A stretch of DNA of 58,904 nucleotides, from the NCBI GenBank assembly GCA_902826025.1, contig CADEDH010000021.1:4001-62904 (forward strand), written 5' to 3'. This document shows positions 26,269 to 33,468 of the stretch, in pieces (the stretch's first letter is position 1; every line of letters begins with the position of its first letter). Made by a program: the position numbers and the translations under genes. This DNA is from an uncultured Actinomycetes bacterium. GTDB taxonomy: Bacteria > Actinomycetota > Acidimicrobiia > Acidimicrobiales > SZUA-35. The notes below the pieces were generated by a model. It did no database searches. It saw only the letters and a list, made by a program, of their open reading frames with translations, and was not told where the DNA came from.

Positions 26269-26469
26269 ATGAGCAACCTGAACCTCGTAAACCACATCGA
26301 TGCCCGCTGCAATCTCCGGGTGCCGGCCATCGCATCGATGATGCAGGACACTTGCGCCTCCAAGGTCGCTGCTGCCGAATACCGGCGCACCGCCATCGAG
26401 GCCACCTGGCTGCACACTCCGAAGTTCGGCCCGGACCACCACTCCCAGCGTTGGAGGCAAGCTTCCTGA
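26269..26469 (+). CDS. Leader ORF upstream of the WhiB7-like gene (66 aa)
   Basis: ATG 26269 follows GGAGAGGAG at 7 nt, one of the strongest ribosome sites in the window. The 66-aa product is His/Arg-rich near its end and has no recognised family. Its stop lies 20 nt before a terminator hairpin, and codons 59-61 encode TCCCAGCG, which can pair with the 5' arm of that hairpin. It therefore looks like a translated leader whose translation state decides read-through into whiB. A function as a free peptide cannot be excluded. Confidence 0.6.
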   Translation: MSNLNLVNHIDARCNLRVPAIASMMQDTCASKVAAAEYRRTAIEATWLHTPKFGPDHHSQRWRQAS

Positions 26470-26489
26470 CAAGAGCAGGAGCCGCCACC

Positions 26490-26530
26490 GAGCCGCTGGG
26501 AGCATGAGCCCCCAGCGGCTCTTCTGCTTT
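26490..26530 (+). terminator. Attenuator terminator in the whiB7-like leader
   Basis: An 11-bp perfect stem (26490-26500 with 26511-26521), 10-nt loop and TTCTGCTTTT tail form an intrinsic terminator between the leader ORF and whiB. Segment 26443-26450 (TCCCAGCG) is exactly complementary to 26494-26501 and can form an alternative antiterminator. Confidence 0.75.
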
Positions 26531-26668
26531 TCGGCCCCGGGAGGCCGGCTGCGCCGAATCTACGGAAACGACGAAATCGACGCATCAAAAGTCCCGCCCG
26601 CCGCTCTCTTAGGCGGGTCGATCAAGCAACCCACCACCATTGAGACCCCACCATTAGAAGGCAATGAC

Positions 26669-27001
26669 ATGACCATCATCGACGACGAGCTCAAGGCCAC
26701 CTGGGAGGACGCTGCGGCCTGCCGTGTGGTTGCCGACGCCTCCGACCTGTTCTTCAGCGAGGAGCTGCAGGACATCGCCGCGGCCAAGCGCATCTGCGCC
26801 GAGTGCCCCGTCATCGCTCCCTGCCTCGAAGGGGCGATCGGCCGGTCCGAGCCCTGCGGGGTCTGGGGCGGCCAGCTCTTCGCTGGCGGGCGCATCCTCA
26901 CCATCAAGCGGCGTCGGGGGCGGCCGCCCAAGCACCCCCGGCCCGAGGATCAGCTGCCGATGGTGCCGGTTCCCGAGCACCTGCAGCGGCTGATCGCCTG
27001 A
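26669..27001 (+). CDS. WhiB7-like iron-sulfur transcription factor
   Basis: 110 aa. Four Cys in the WhiB pattern (C18, C43, C46, C52) bind a [4Fe-4S] cluster, and a GVWGG turn follows at 64-68. The tail carries an AT-hook, KRRRGRPPKHP at 80-90. The order CLEGAIGRSEPCGVWGGQLF then KRRRGRP is closest to WhiB7, which binds sigma and AT-rich DNA to switch on intrinsic antibiotic resistance. A fifth Cys (C63) replaces the Trp of WhiB7's EPWGVWGG. AGAAGG lies 7 nt before the ATG. The leader ORF, attenuator and AT-rich promoter upstream all fit this assignment. Confidence 0.88.
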   Translation: MTIIDDELKATWEDAAACRVVADASDLFFSEELQDIAAAKRICAECPVIAPCLEGAIGRSEPCGVWGGQLFAGGRILTIKRRRGRPPKHPRPEDQLPMVPVPEHLQRLIA

Positions 27002-27003
27002 TC

Positions 27004-27047
27004 TCGGCCCCGCCTCCTTCCCTCCGGAGGCGGGGCCGACCTCGTTT
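27004..27047 (+). terminator. Intrinsic terminator after the WhiB7-like gene
   Basis: A perfect 14-bp stem (27004-27017 with 27026-27039), 8-nt loop and CCTCGTTTT tail follow the whiB stop. Confidence 0.85.
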
Positions 27048-27066
27048 TGCGGGTACCGTTCTCTGA

Positions 27067-27090
27067 GGTCCGGTAGAAGGTCTGGTAGAA
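27067..27090 (+). repeat. 12-bp tandem repeat upstream of the TlpA-like gene
   Basis: GGTCCGGTAGAA and GGTCTGGTAGAA are adjacent and a third partial unit (GGTCC) follows. The second copy supplies the AGAAGG ribosome site of the next gene. Confidence 0.6.
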
Positions 27091-27099
27091 GGTCCAACC

Positions 27100-27696
27100 G
27101 TGGGAACTGGCATGACCGACACAACCTCCGAACACTCCGACGAAGAGTCGCAGGTTGCCACCGAGATCAAGCGTTCCCGGATGCGGCCGCTGATCATCCT
27201 GGCCGTGGTGGCGGCGGTGGCCGCGGTGGCGCTGTGGGGCGTGGTCTTCCGGTCGGGGAGCAGCGGCGACAACCTCGACGCCAGCCGTTTCAATACCCTC
27301 ACCTTCACCAACGAAGACGGCACCGAGGGCACCCTGGCCGATTTCGAGGGCCAGCCCCTGGTGGTCAACTTCTTCGCCTCCTGGTGCGCCCCCTGCCGGG
27401 CCGAGATGCCCGACATCCAGTCGACGTTCGAACAGGCCCGGGGCAAGGTGGCCTTCGTCGGCGTCAACGCCGACCTCACCGAGGCCGACTGGCGGGATTT
27501 CGTGGCCGAGAGCGAGGTCAGCTACCCCACGGTGTTCCAGCCCGACAACGTCATCTTCTCCGAGCTCGGCCTGATCGGGATGCCATCCACCGTGCTCATC
27601 AACCCCGACGGCACCGTGGCCTACCTGCACTCCGGCATCATCGACGCCGACGAGCTGAAGAATCTGATCGGCGAGCACCTCAAGGTCGAGGTGTGA
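27100..27696 (+). CDS. TlpA/ResA-like membrane-anchored thiol-disulfide oxidoreductase
   Basis: 198 aa from GTG 27100, which lies 7 nt after AGAAGG; ATG 27112 is the alternative. One membrane helix (about residues 32-50) anchors an extracytoplasmic thioredoxin fold with active site FFASWCAPCRAEMP (Cys pair at about 104-107) and the cis-Pro loop GMPSTVLINPDG. Such proteins reduce apocytochrome c or other extracytoplasmic thiols using electrons from CcdA, which is encoded 23 bp downstream. That pairing supports a role in cytochrome c or CuA-site maturation. Confidence 0.92.
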   Translation: MGTGMTDTTSEHSDEESQVATEIKRSRMRPLIILAVVAAVAAVALWGVVFRSGSSGDNLDASRFNTLTFTNEDGTEGTLADFEGQPLVVNFFASWCAPCRAEMPDIQSTFEQARGKVAFVGVNADLTEADWRDFVAESEVSYPTVFQPDNVIFSELGLIGMPSTVLINPDGTVAYLHSGIIDADELKNLIGEHLKVEV

Positions 27697-27719
27697 GGCG
27701 TGTTGTGTGAGGTGAGGGT

Positions 27720-28586
27720 GTGAGCGTCGGCGATCTCTTCGACACGAGGGCGTTCGCCCTGGGCATGGTAGGGCTGGTCAACCCGTGCGGGTTCGCCCTG
27801 CTCCCGGCGTACCTCGGCTATTTCGTGGGCACCGAGGCCGACGACAACAACGACAACCGCATCATCGCCCTGAACCGGGCCCAGGTGGTGGGCCTGTCGC
27901 TGTCGGCCGGGTTCCTGGCCGTGTTCGGCCTCCTGGGCCTGGCCCTGGCCGAGCTCATCGGTCGGGTGGCGGAGTACCTGCCCTGGGTCACCCTGGTGCT
28001 GGGTCTGGGCCTGGTGGGCCTGGGAGCCGCCATGGTGCTCGGCTTCCAGCCCATGCTGTCGATCCCCAAGCTGGAGCGGGGTACCGGCAGCCGCTCGGCG
28101 TTCAGCATGTTCCTGTTCGGCGTGTCCTACGCCGTGGCCTCGCTCAGCTGCACGATCAGCATCTTCCTCAGTGCCATCGGCTACGCCGCGGCCGGCGACA
28201 CCTTCGGCCGCCGCTTCGGCGCCTTCTTGTCCTACGGGCTGGGCATGGGGCTGCTGGCCACCGGCCTCACGCTGGCCGTCGCCTTCGGCCGAAAGGGCAT
28301 GGTGGGGGCGTTCCGCCGGCTGCTGCCCCGGATCCAGCTCGTTTCGGCCGTCATCCTCATCGTCGTGGGCTTCTATGTGGCGTGGTACGGCTACTGGTCC
28401 ACCGACCCGATCGGCATCCCCGCCGGCCCCGTCGACACCGTGGAGCGAATCCAGGCCGATGTCAGCAACTGGATCGACGCCCGCACTGCCATCCTGGGCT
28501 GGGGGTTCCTGGCCCTGAACGCTGGGCTGGCGGCGGCCGGCTTCGTGGCCCGGAAACGGGCCCGGGGGCTGGCCCTGTCCCACTAG
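27720..28586 (+). CDS. ccdA: CcdA-type cytochrome c biogenesis membrane protein (DsbD family)
   Basis: 288 aa starting GTG after GGTGAGG. Six or seven membrane helices are evident. The first contains GLVNPCGFALLPAYLGYFVG with the redox Cys and a second Cys lies in SLSCTISIFLSAIGYA; this pair carries electrons across the membrane from cytosolic thioredoxin to TlpA/ResA. It forms an operon with the TlpA gene. The C-terminal ~60 residues add an extracytoplasmic segment and a final helix compared with minimal CcdA proteins. Confidence 0.92.
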   Translation: MSVGDLFDTRAFALGMVGLVNPCGFALLPAYLGYFVGTEADDNNDNRIIALNRAQVVGLSLSAGFLAVFGLLGLALAELIGRVAEYLPWVTLVLGLGLVGLGAAMVLGFQPMLSIPKLERGTGSRSAFSMFLFGVSYAVASLSCTISIFLSAIGYAAAGDTFGRRFGAFLSYGLGMGLLATGLTLAVAFGRKGMVGAFRRLLPRIQLVSAVILIVVGFYVAWYGYWSTDPIGIPAGPVDTVERIQADVSNWIDARTAILGWGFLALNAGLAAAGFVARKRARGLALSH

Positions 28587-28593
28587 AGCCGGC

Positions 28594-29301
28594 ATGCAGG
28601 ACGTCGACCGCACACCGATCAGCTTCGCCGACCTGCTGGCCCGGCCCGGGGTGGTGGAGATCCTCGACCTGCAAGGGCCGGTGGGGTTCTGCGCCTTCCA
28701 CGGGGGCAACCTGGAACGGGTCACCGAGCAGATCGCCTCGGAGGCGGCGGCCCGGTCGGGCTCGTCGTTCTACGGCGTGATCCAGCCCCGGGGCATGCGC
28801 CACCACATTCCATCCACCCTCGTCGACCCCGGCCAGTCACCCAAGCTGGCCGCCTTCGTGGCCCACTGCCAATGGGTGATCGCGGTGCACGGCTACGGCC
28901 TCCAGGGCCACTTCGCCAGCCTCCTGTGCGGCGGTGGCAACCGGACCCTGGCCACCCACGTGGCCCGCCACATCCGCGACGCCCTACCCGCCTACGAGAC
29001 GATCGACGACATGGACCGGATCCCCAAGTCGCTGCGGGGGCTCCACCCCGACAACCCGTGCAACCTGACAGCCGGCGGCGGGATGCAGTTGGAGCTGCCA
29101 CCCCGGGTCCGCGGCCTCACCCCCCTGGTGCTGGCCTGGCCCTCGCATGATCCCAAGACCCAGCGATTTCCCCACGTCAACCATCTGATCGACGGCCTGA
29201 TCCAGGCGGCCCGGAGCTGGGCCCCGGACCCGGATCCCCCATGCCCCATGGGGCAATCCCCGATGGCCGACCCCGCTCCCGGATCTACAGTGACAACGTG
29301 A
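28594..29301 (+). CDS. Poly-gamma-glutamate hydrolase family protein
   Basis: 235 aa. FCAFHGGNLERVTEQIASEA near the N-terminus, a central WVIAVHGYGLQGHFASLLCG (shortened) and the spacing of His/Glu residues match the Gamma_PGA_hydro fold, a zinc-dependent relative of phage PghP. There is no signal peptide, so an intracellular or prophage-derived ancestry is possible. It lies 7 bp after ccdA and its end overlaps the start of the acidic IniB-like gene by 4 bp. Whether it acts on poly-gamma-glutamate or another gamma-linked amide, for example in envelope turnover, is unknown. Confidence 0.75.
   Translation: MQDVDRTPISFADLLARPGVVEILDLQGPVGFCAFHGGNLERVTEQIASEAAARSGSSFYGVIQPRGMRHHIPSTLVDPGQSPKLAAFVAHCQWVIAVHGYGLQGHFASLLCGGGNRTLATHVARHIRDALPAYETIDDMDRIPKSLRGLHPDNPCNLTAGGGMQLELPPRVRGLTPLVLAWPSHDPKTQRFPHVNHLIDGLIQAARSWAPDPDPPCPMGQSPMADPAPGSTVTT
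29286..29291 (+). promoter_or_regulatory. Leaderless -10 of the acidic IniB-like gene
   Basis: TACAGT inside the end of the preceding gene lies 6 nt before GTG 29298. Confidence 0.45.
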
Positions 29302-30038
29302 GCTTCCGAGAGATGATCGACGCGATGCTGTCGGCACACGGCGCAGGGATCGACCCCGCCAGCGTGCTCGAGCAGCACGGCATGGGCGACCTGCCGCCCG
29401 ACGCCCTGTCCTCGGCTCTGCTCCACTTCTCCGAGCGGGCCCCGCTCGACGTGGCCGACGCCCTGGCCCCGGTGGTGACCCGGTTCTCCCCCGTCGCCTT
29501 CGGGCCCGACGATCTCTCCCCGTCCCCAGTGGATGACGTGATCGACCAGGGCGGCGACGTGCTCAGGGTACTGGCCGAGGTCGACCTGACGGTCCCGCCC
29601 GACCTGGACGGCCACCTCGGCGACAACGACCCCGGCGACTTCGACGACGACGGCACCCTCGACGGCCACGGACCCGACAGCCTGCAAGGCCACACCGGCG
29701 CCGATCTCGACGACTACGACGGCCAGCCGTCCGACGGCTTCGGTGACGGCCACGACCAGCCGGCCGACTTCGATGGCGACATCGACGACGGCGGCCCCGA
29801 TCCCGACGGCTTCGACACCCGCAGCCCGGTCGACGACGCGCTGGACGACTTCGACCACGACGCCCGCCTCGTGCCGGTTGACGACACCACCGACCTCGAC
29901 ACCCCCGACGACTTCGACGGCCCCCCCGAGGAGACCCTGCACGAGGGCCTCGAAGACCTGGCGTCATCCATGTCGGACATGAACCTCCAGATCGACCACC
30001 TGGCCAACGATCCCTCGCTGGACCACTTCGACCTGTAG
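29298..30038 (+). CDS. Acidic Asp/Gly-rich protein, IniB-like
   Basis: 246 aa from GTG 29298. The first ~60 residues form a helical domain (REMIDAMLSAHGAGIDPASV then DLPPDALSSALLHFSERAPL) of the kind that starts IniB-type proteins. The middle, about residues 95-215, is a run of imperfect Asp-rich units such as DGHLGDNDPGDFDDDGTLDG, giving a strongly acidic, probably disordered or calcium-binding region. The C-terminus is helical. It converges on the IniC-like gene with 8 bp between ends. IniB assignment rests on architecture and context, not on sequence identity. Confidence 0.65.
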   Translation: MSFREMIDAMLSAHGAGIDPASVLEQHGMGDLPPDALSSALLHFSERAPLDVADALAPVVTRFSPVAFGPDDLSPSPVDDVIDQGGDVLRVLAEVDLTVPPDLDGHLGDNDPGDFDDDGTLDGHGPDSLQGHTGADLDDYDGQPSDGFGDGHDQPADFDGDIDDGGPDPDGFDTRSPVDDALDDFDHDARLVPVDDTTDLDTPDDFDGPPEETLHEGLEDLASSMSDMNLQIDHLANDPSLDHFDL

Positions 30039-30046
30039 GTCGGTGG

Positions 30047-31519
30047 TCAGCCGAGGGAGACGGCCAGCTCCTCCAGGCTGCGGATCCCGATGCGGGCGGC
30101 CTGCGACAGCTCGTGGGGCGACAGGGGATTCTCGGCCAGGCGCTGCCACCGGGCGATCGACTCGTAGGCGGCAGTGCGGATCTGGTCGGCCGGGGTGTCC
30201 TGTTTCAGGCCCAGACGCTGCCAGGGGGTGGTGCCATTGGCCCCCAACGTCCGCTCCAGGTCGAGCAGATCCTGCTCCCGGGCTTTGATCCTCCCGGTGC
30301 GGATGGCGGCCAGGGTCGCCAGCTCGTTGAACGGATGGGCCATGGCCATGATCTGCTCGATCTGGAGCCGCAGGCCGGCCGCCCCCGGATGGTCCGGATT
30401 CTGCTCGCACAACCGCTCCACCGCCAGCAGAGCCGAACGGCACTTGAGCACGGCGGCCCGGTCGACGAACAGGGTGGTCAGGATCGTCTGCAGGTCGGTC
30501 AGGCCCGAGCGGCTTACCAGCTCGCGCGACAGCTCCACCGAGGAGTGCACGGTCTTGGACCGAACCAGCGCCAAGGACTGGCGGATCCCGTAGATACCGA
30601 GACGGCCCAGCAACTCCTCCCGCTCCAGCGACGTGAGCGGCATCCCCGGAGTGCCCTGGATGAACCGGTCGGCCGACAGCAGGTACGTCTCGAGCTCGCT
30701 GCGGCTCATCGTGGCCAGCTCGGTGAGCAGCTTGAACTCCCGTTCGGTGAGGGTCTCGGCCGATTCGGCCAGCAGCCCCGCCACCGGGATCACCACCTGC
30801 ACCAGGCGCCGCAGCCGGCTGTCGCGGGCCAGGCGGGCCGCGATCTTGCGGGCCGAGGCCATCGAGTCGACCCGTCCGCCGCCGATCTCGTCGGCCCGGG
30901 ACAGCACGGCGATGGCGTTCACCGGGTTGGGCTGCGACACCGCCTCGTCGTGGAACGCCTCCAGCAGCCGCATGTCGGAGGCGTGGATGTGCTTCATCAG
31001 GTAGAGCACGGCGTCGGCCGGGGTCTCGGTGTCTTTCGGGTCGAGGAACTCGTAGGCCTTCTCGGCCACGCCCTCGCTCAGCGTGTCGACCCCCGGGGTG
31101 TCGATCAGGGTGATCTTGCGCAGGTTCGACGAGGGCCAGGTGATGTCGAGGTGATCCACCGAGACCGGGTCGCGCCCGCCGAGGTCCACCTCAACGGCGC
31201 CGTCTTCGCGCTCGAAGCGCACCTGGACCGGGGCCGAGCCGTCACGGGGGTGGAGGATCACCTGATAGGTGTGCCCGTCGCGGTACCAGGTGACGATCTT
31301 GGTGCACTCACCGGTGTCGGTGGGGGCCAGGCGCTCCCCCACCAGGGCATTGAGCAGGGTCGACTTGCCGGCCTTGACCTTGCCGGCGATGGCCACCCGC
31401 AGCGGCTCGTGGAGCCGGCGCCGGGCCTCGGCCAGGGCTTCCGCCCCGGGGGCACCAGCGAATGCCCGCTCGGCTCCGTCGAGCAGCTCGGTGGTGCCGG
31501 CGATCAGGTGCTCGCTCAT
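30047..31519 (-). CDS. Dynamin-like GTPase, IniC-like
   Basis: 490 aa. G1 is AGKVKAGKSTLLNAL (P-loop GKVKAGKS, residues 46-53), G2 Thr lies in TDTGECTKI, G3 is DTPGVD at 140-145 and G4 is a variant LSRAD near 205. Long helical stretches follow. With its upstream partner it forms a two-gene dynamin pair like mycobacterial iniA-iniC. Bacterial dynamins remodel membranes; IniA is linked to membrane repair under cell-wall drugs. It overlaps the stop of the IniA-like gene by 4 bp (ATGA), so the two products are probably made in fixed ratio and may co-assemble. Confidence 0.85.
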   Translation of the reverse strand: MSEHLIAGTTELLDGAERAFAGAPGAEALAEARRRLHEPLRVAIAGKVKAGKSTLLNALVGERLAPTDTGECTKIVTWYRDGHTYQVILHPRDGSAPVQVRFEREDGAVEVDLGGRDPVSVDHLDITWPSSNLRKITLIDTPGVDTLSEGVAEKAYEFLDPKDTETPADAVLYLMKHIHASDMRLLEAFHDEAVSQPNPVNAIAVLSRADEIGGGRVDSMASARKIAARLARDSRLRRLVQVVIPVAGLLAESAETLTEREFKLLTELATMSRSELETYLLSADRFIQGTPGMPLTSLEREELLGRLGIYGIRQSLALVRSKTVHSSVELSRELVSRSGLTDLQTILTTLFVDRAAVLKCRSALLAVERLCEQNPDHPGAAGLRLQIEQIMAMAHPFNELATLAAIRTGRIKAREQDLLDLERTLGANGTTPWQRLGLKQDTPADQIRTAAYESIARWQRLAENPLSPHELSQAARIGIRSLEELAVSLG

Positions 31520-33381
31520 ACCGCCTGCCTCGCCGGGGCCGACTGGCCCGTCGGGGACTGGGTCAGCCGCTCGGCCTGGGCCCGCATGTTCTTGATCCGG
31601 TCGAGCTCGGCCTGCACGTCCTTGATCCGCTTCGACTTGTCGGCCTCGGCCACCCGAACCGCGTCCTGGGCCGACTTGAGCGCTTCGGACGTCGACCGGT
31701 TGAGCTCCTCGGCCCGGGCCGAGTAGTGGTCGCGCAATTGGCGCTGGACCCGGCGCAGCGTGTCACGGCTGTCCTTGCCCACCTGGAACTGCACCTCGTC
31801 GGAATAGCGGCGCACCGCGTTCTTGGCGTCGCTCCGGCGGCGCTGCAGCGCCCGCTCCTTTTCGTCTTTCAGCGTCTTGCGCCCGAGGATGAGGCCGGCC
31901 CCGATCTGGATCGGGATGATGGCGGCACCGACCGTGGCCAGCACGGGGAGGCTGCCCAGGAGGCCCACCATGAGGAACCCGGAGTAGGAGCCCCGCAACG
32001 CCGAGAGTCCCTTGGCCCCCCGACCGAGGTCCTCCACCTCGATGTGGGGATCGATCGACACCCGGGACAGCACGTTGGCGGCGTTGTGGATCTCGAGGTC
32101 GGCGAACAGCTCCTGGCCCTCCTGGCCGAAATGACCGGCCACGTCGGACGACAGGGTGGCGGCCCGCTCGGTGAGGTAGCGGTAGTTCGCCACCACCGCC
32201 TGGGACACGGCGTTGGTGAGCCACGGCTCGAACTCGTCCCACGAGTCGAGCGGGTCGAAGGCCTCGATGGCGGAGTCCGACTCGGCCATCACGGCCCGCA
32301 TGCGGGCCCGAAGGTCGAAGTCGATGTCGCTGGTGAGGTCGCCCACCCCGTCGTTGAGGGTGGTGCTCCACCGGGCCGCCTGGCCCCGCAGCGCCTCGGC
32401 CCGGGTCTTCGCCCGCTCCAGCCCGGCCACGAGAGCGGCACCGGCCGCCGGGTCGGTGAGGGCGCTTTTCTCCGCCTCGAACTGCCCGGCCAGCTGGTCG
32501 CACACCCCGTACAGTTCACGCTGGGCGGTGAGCCGGTTGGTTCGGGCCTTGCCGGCGATCAGATCGTTGCTGATGTACTGGATGAGGGCCGGGAAGCCCG
32601 ACTGGGCATTCAGCTCCTTGTCTTCCCGCCGGATGGCCTCCATGCGCAGCATCGACGACACGGCCAGAATCGGGAGGTTCAGCCCGAGGCGGGCCAGGTG
32701 GCCCTTGTTGATCTCCAGCACGTCCCGCCAGCGGGGATAGAGATCGGTCTTGGTCATCACGCACACCGCGCCCGGGCACAGCTCCATGGCCTGGGCCAGG
32801 TAATCCATCTCGGCCCGGGTGTACTCCTGGGAGGCGTCGCTGATGAACAGCAACGCATCGGCCACGGAGATGGCGCCCATGCCGGCCGCGGCGTGGGCCC
32901 CGCTGAGGCCGCCCACACCCGGCGTGTCGACCAGGATCAGCCCATCGGCCAGCAGCTTGCGGGGGACCTCGATCTCCACCCCCTTCACGATCACCGACGG
33001 GTCTATCCCGCCCAGCTCGGTGGCATAGGCCCGGATCTGATCGAGCGGGATGGCGATCCGCTGGCCCTCGCCGTCGGGATCATTGGCCGCCTTCACCAGG
33101 GCGAAGGCGCGCCGCTCCTCGCCGTGGCGCACGATGGTGTGCACCGCGGTGGCGATGTCGTCGTCGACGGGGCAGATGTTCACGTTGACAATTGCGTTGA
33201 CCAGGGAACTCTTCCCCTGTTTGAACTCGCCGATGGCAACGACCTGGACGTCGGGCTTGCGCACCCGTTCCAGGGTGACGTTCAGTCGTTGCACCAGGTC
33301 GGGCCGCCCGTAGGCGGTGGCCGCCTTGACGCCGAGCTCGAGCGCGGCTCGGACGTCTCCTTGTGGATCCGGGGCACTCAT
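31516..33381 (-). CDS. Dynamin-like GTPase, IniA-like
   Basis: 621 aa from ATG 33381; earlier ATG 33387 or TTG 33402 are possible, but TAGTGT lies 8 nt before 33381. G1 is AIGEFKQGKSSLVNAIV (51-58 GEFKQGKS), G2 Thr lies in DDDIATAVHT, G3 is DTPGVGGLSG at about 151 and G4 is MTKTDLYP. Near residues 450-490 two hydrophobic segments (FLMVGLLGSLPVLATVGAAI, then IQIGAGLILG) form a membrane paddle as in IniA. The C-terminus is a long coiled coil. It is divergent from the LuxR-type regulator, 87 bp between starts. Confidence 0.88.
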   Translation of the reverse strand: MSAPDPQGDVRAALELGVKAATAYGRPDLVQRLNVTLERVRKPDVQVVAIGEFKQGKSSLVNAIVNVNICPVDDDIATAVHTIVRHGEERRAFALVKAANDPDGEGQRIAIPLDQIRAYATELGGIDPSVIVKGVEIEVPRKLLADGLILVDTPGVGGLSGAHAAAGMGAISVADALLFISDASQEYTRAEMDYLAQAMELCPGAVCVMTKTDLYPRWRDVLEINKGHLARLGLNLPILAVSSMLRMEAIRREDKELNAQSGFPALIQYISNDLIAGKARTNRLTAQRELYGVCDQLAGQFEAEKSALTDPAAGAALVAGLERAKTRAEALRGQAARWSTTLNDGVGDLTSDIDFDLRARMRAVMAESDSAIEAFDPLDSWDEFEPWLTNAVSQAVVANYRYLTERAATLSSDVAGHFGQEGQELFADLEIHNAANVLSRVSIDPHIEVEDLGRGAKGLSALRGSYSGFLMVGLLGSLPVLATVGAAIIPIQIGAGLILGRKTLKDEKERALQRRRSDAKNAVRRYSDEVQFQVGKDSRDTLRRVQRQLRDHYSARAEELNRSTSEALKSAQDAVRVAEADKSKRIKDVQAELDRIKNMRAQAERLTQSPTGQSAPARQAV

Positions 33382-33389
33382 CGCCATCG

Positions 33390-33395
33390 ACACTA
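33390..33395 (-). promoter_or_regulatory. Leaderless -10 of the IniA-like/IniC-like operon
   Basis: TAGTGT on the minus strand lies 8 nt before ATG 33381, with no Shine-Dalgarno sequence. Confidence 0.4.
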
Positions 33396-33430
33396 TCCCC
33401 AAGCAGCCCCTGAGCGCTCTCGCTTAACCC

Positions 33431-33460
33431 CGACAACGCAGCGTGACGGCCAGCTACGAT
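33431..33460 (+). promoter_or_regulatory. Leaderless promoter of the LuxR-type regulator
   Basis: CGACAA (33431-33436) and TACGAT (33455-33460) are 18 nt apart, and GTG 33469 follows after 8 nt. Confidence 0.5.
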
Positions 33461-33468
33461 GCGAGCTG

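Noticed and set aside
31462..33468. N-terminal extension of the LuxR-type regulator by 2 kb
   Set aside because: The upstream frame is antisense to two dynamin genes with intact GTPase motifs and is low-complexity. A leaderless promoter fits GTG 33469.
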